From assembly GCA_036392375.1 (NCBI GenBank), contig DASVYC010000036.1, positions 1 through 64,000 on the forward strand: a stretch of DNA of 64,000 nucleotides. The letters are read 5' to 3'. The notes under the pieces were generated by a model. It was given only the letters and a program-made list of their open reading frames with translations, was not told the origin of the DNA and searched no databases. Positions 63,538 to 64,000 of the stretch are shown in pieces (positions within the stretch are counted from its first letter, which is position 1; each line of letters begins with the position of its first letter). This DNA comes from JAFEBO01 sp036392375. GTDB lineage: Bacteria; Planctomycetota; Phycisphaerae; Phycisphaerales; UBA1924. Position numbers and translations under genes: made by a program.

Positions 63538-64000
63538 TTAGCGGCGTTCCTTCAGATCATTCGTGGGCCCGTCAAAGCGGACGACGTAGCCGCGGTCGAT
63601 GTAGAGCGTGAAGTCTCCGCCCACGACCGCGCGGCGGGCGATCACGCCGCCGCAGAGCACGAGCTGCCCCGCATCGGCATCGACCACGAGCGGGCGTTCA
63701 AAGACCGTCGACCCACGGCCTTCACCCGAGGCGTTGATGTTCATGGACCGCAGTGCCATGCCGCCCTCGGGTGCCGCGACGAGTTCGTCGGAGCCGACCC
63801 AACCGACGAAGAAGATGATCTCGCCGACGGGGTCCTTGTTCTGGTTGACCATCGTCCGGAGCTTGTTGTTGTTGAGCTTGCTCCACGCGGTCGCGCCGTA
63901 CTGGGTCAGATCGCGGAGCGTCTGCAGGACCTTCTCGCTCGCGGCCGGCCAGCGGTCGTCGTTCTCGTTGAGCTTGGAGAGCTGGCGGGCGAAGTCCTTC
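63538..64000 (-). CDS. Unknown protein, start outside the window
   Basis: The C-terminal 153 residues are visible. The upstream part is helical (KDFARQLSKLNENDDRWPAA, SEKVLQTLRDLTQYGATAWS), followed by KLNNNKLRTMVNQNKDPVGE and strands IIFFVGWVGSDELVAAPEGG, then LVLCGGVIARRAVVGGDFTL and IDRGYVVRFDGPTNDLKERR. The end has an odd charged patch. No family recognised; I cannot see an N-terminus. Confidence 0.55.
   Translation of the reverse strand, partial: KDFARQLSKLNENDDRWPAASEKVLQTLRDLTQYGATAWSKLNNNKLRTMVNQNKDPVGEIIFFVGWVGSDELVAAPEGGMALRSMNINASGEGRGSTVFERPLVVDADAGQLVLCGGVIARRAVVGGDFTLYIDRGYVVRFDGPTNDLKERR

Overview
The window is a GC-rich, densely coded piece of bacterial chromosome. The most likely source is a planctomycete, probably of the Phycisphaerae. 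The grounds are two secreted proteins ending in a Pro-Ala patch, a hydrophobic stretch and an Arg run (a PEP-CTERM-like sorting tail), two bactofilins, an N-terminally extended SecE, a cysteine-poor L33, a type III polyketide synthase operon, and many TTG/GTG starts. No marker in the window proves the taxonomy.

Layout. 1-6.2 kb: a cut exported protein, an SRPBCC protein, two bactofilins (one with a zinc ribbon), a methyltransferase, a glycosyltransferase and a DegT-type sugar aminotransferase, suggesting envelope and surface-glycan work. 6.4-13.4 kb: an S1/P1-type nuclease, a lipoprotein, two paralogous sorted exoproteins, a YeiH permease, a BshC-like protein and a GT2 glycosyltransferase. 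13.7-17.9 kb: a phosphate-selective porin divergent from a PhoB/PhoR-like pair. 18-24.9 kb: a membrane protein, an Eis-like acetyltransferase, a methyltransferase/glycosyltransferase pair, a TetR regulator overlapping an orphan FtsX-type permease, and PgeF. 25-27.8 kb: the classical translation block tRNA-Thr, tuf, rpmG, tRNA-Trp, secE, but without nusG next to it. 28.1-33 kb: an MFS transporter, a DinB protein, and a translationally coupled operon of methyltransferase, flavoprotein and type III PKS. 33-37.7 kb: a MASE1 hybrid kinase coupled to a Cys-rich exported protein, followed by an HMA lipoprotein and an outer-membrane barrel. 37.8-45 kb: a GH57 enzyme, an LptF/G permease, a cysteine desulfurase, a TetR regulator, divergent yidD and rnpA, and an SbtA-like permease. 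45-51.4 kb: a fatty-acid desaturase, a beta-lactamase-fold hydrolase, an arsR-arsM operon, rpiA and a PfkB kinase. 51.5-64 kb: rdgB interrupted in frame by a REP-flanked transposase domain, a ClpP-fold exoprotein, comB, an ankyrin protein, a DUF429 protein, dnaK between two lower-GC unknown genes, a methyltransferase, a NodU-type carbamoyltransferase and a cut gene.

The most striking feature is at 51546-52781. A single open frame encodes a complete RdgB/HAM1 nucleotide pyrophosphatase whose two halves are separated by a REP-associated tyrosine transposase (RAYT, HUH/Y1) domain of about 190 residues. Two near-identical REP palindromes in inverted orientation bound the insert and are themselves translated. 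Three further copies of the same REP lie elsewhere in the window (13516, 43239 and a half copy at 63451), so this looks like a REP/RAYT family with its transposase lodged inside a housekeeping gene. Several other intergenic repeat families (CCACTGCC tracts before start codons, GGATGTCGGAT, and the CACCACGGAGACACAGAGG inverted repeat) show that the genome carries many small repeats.
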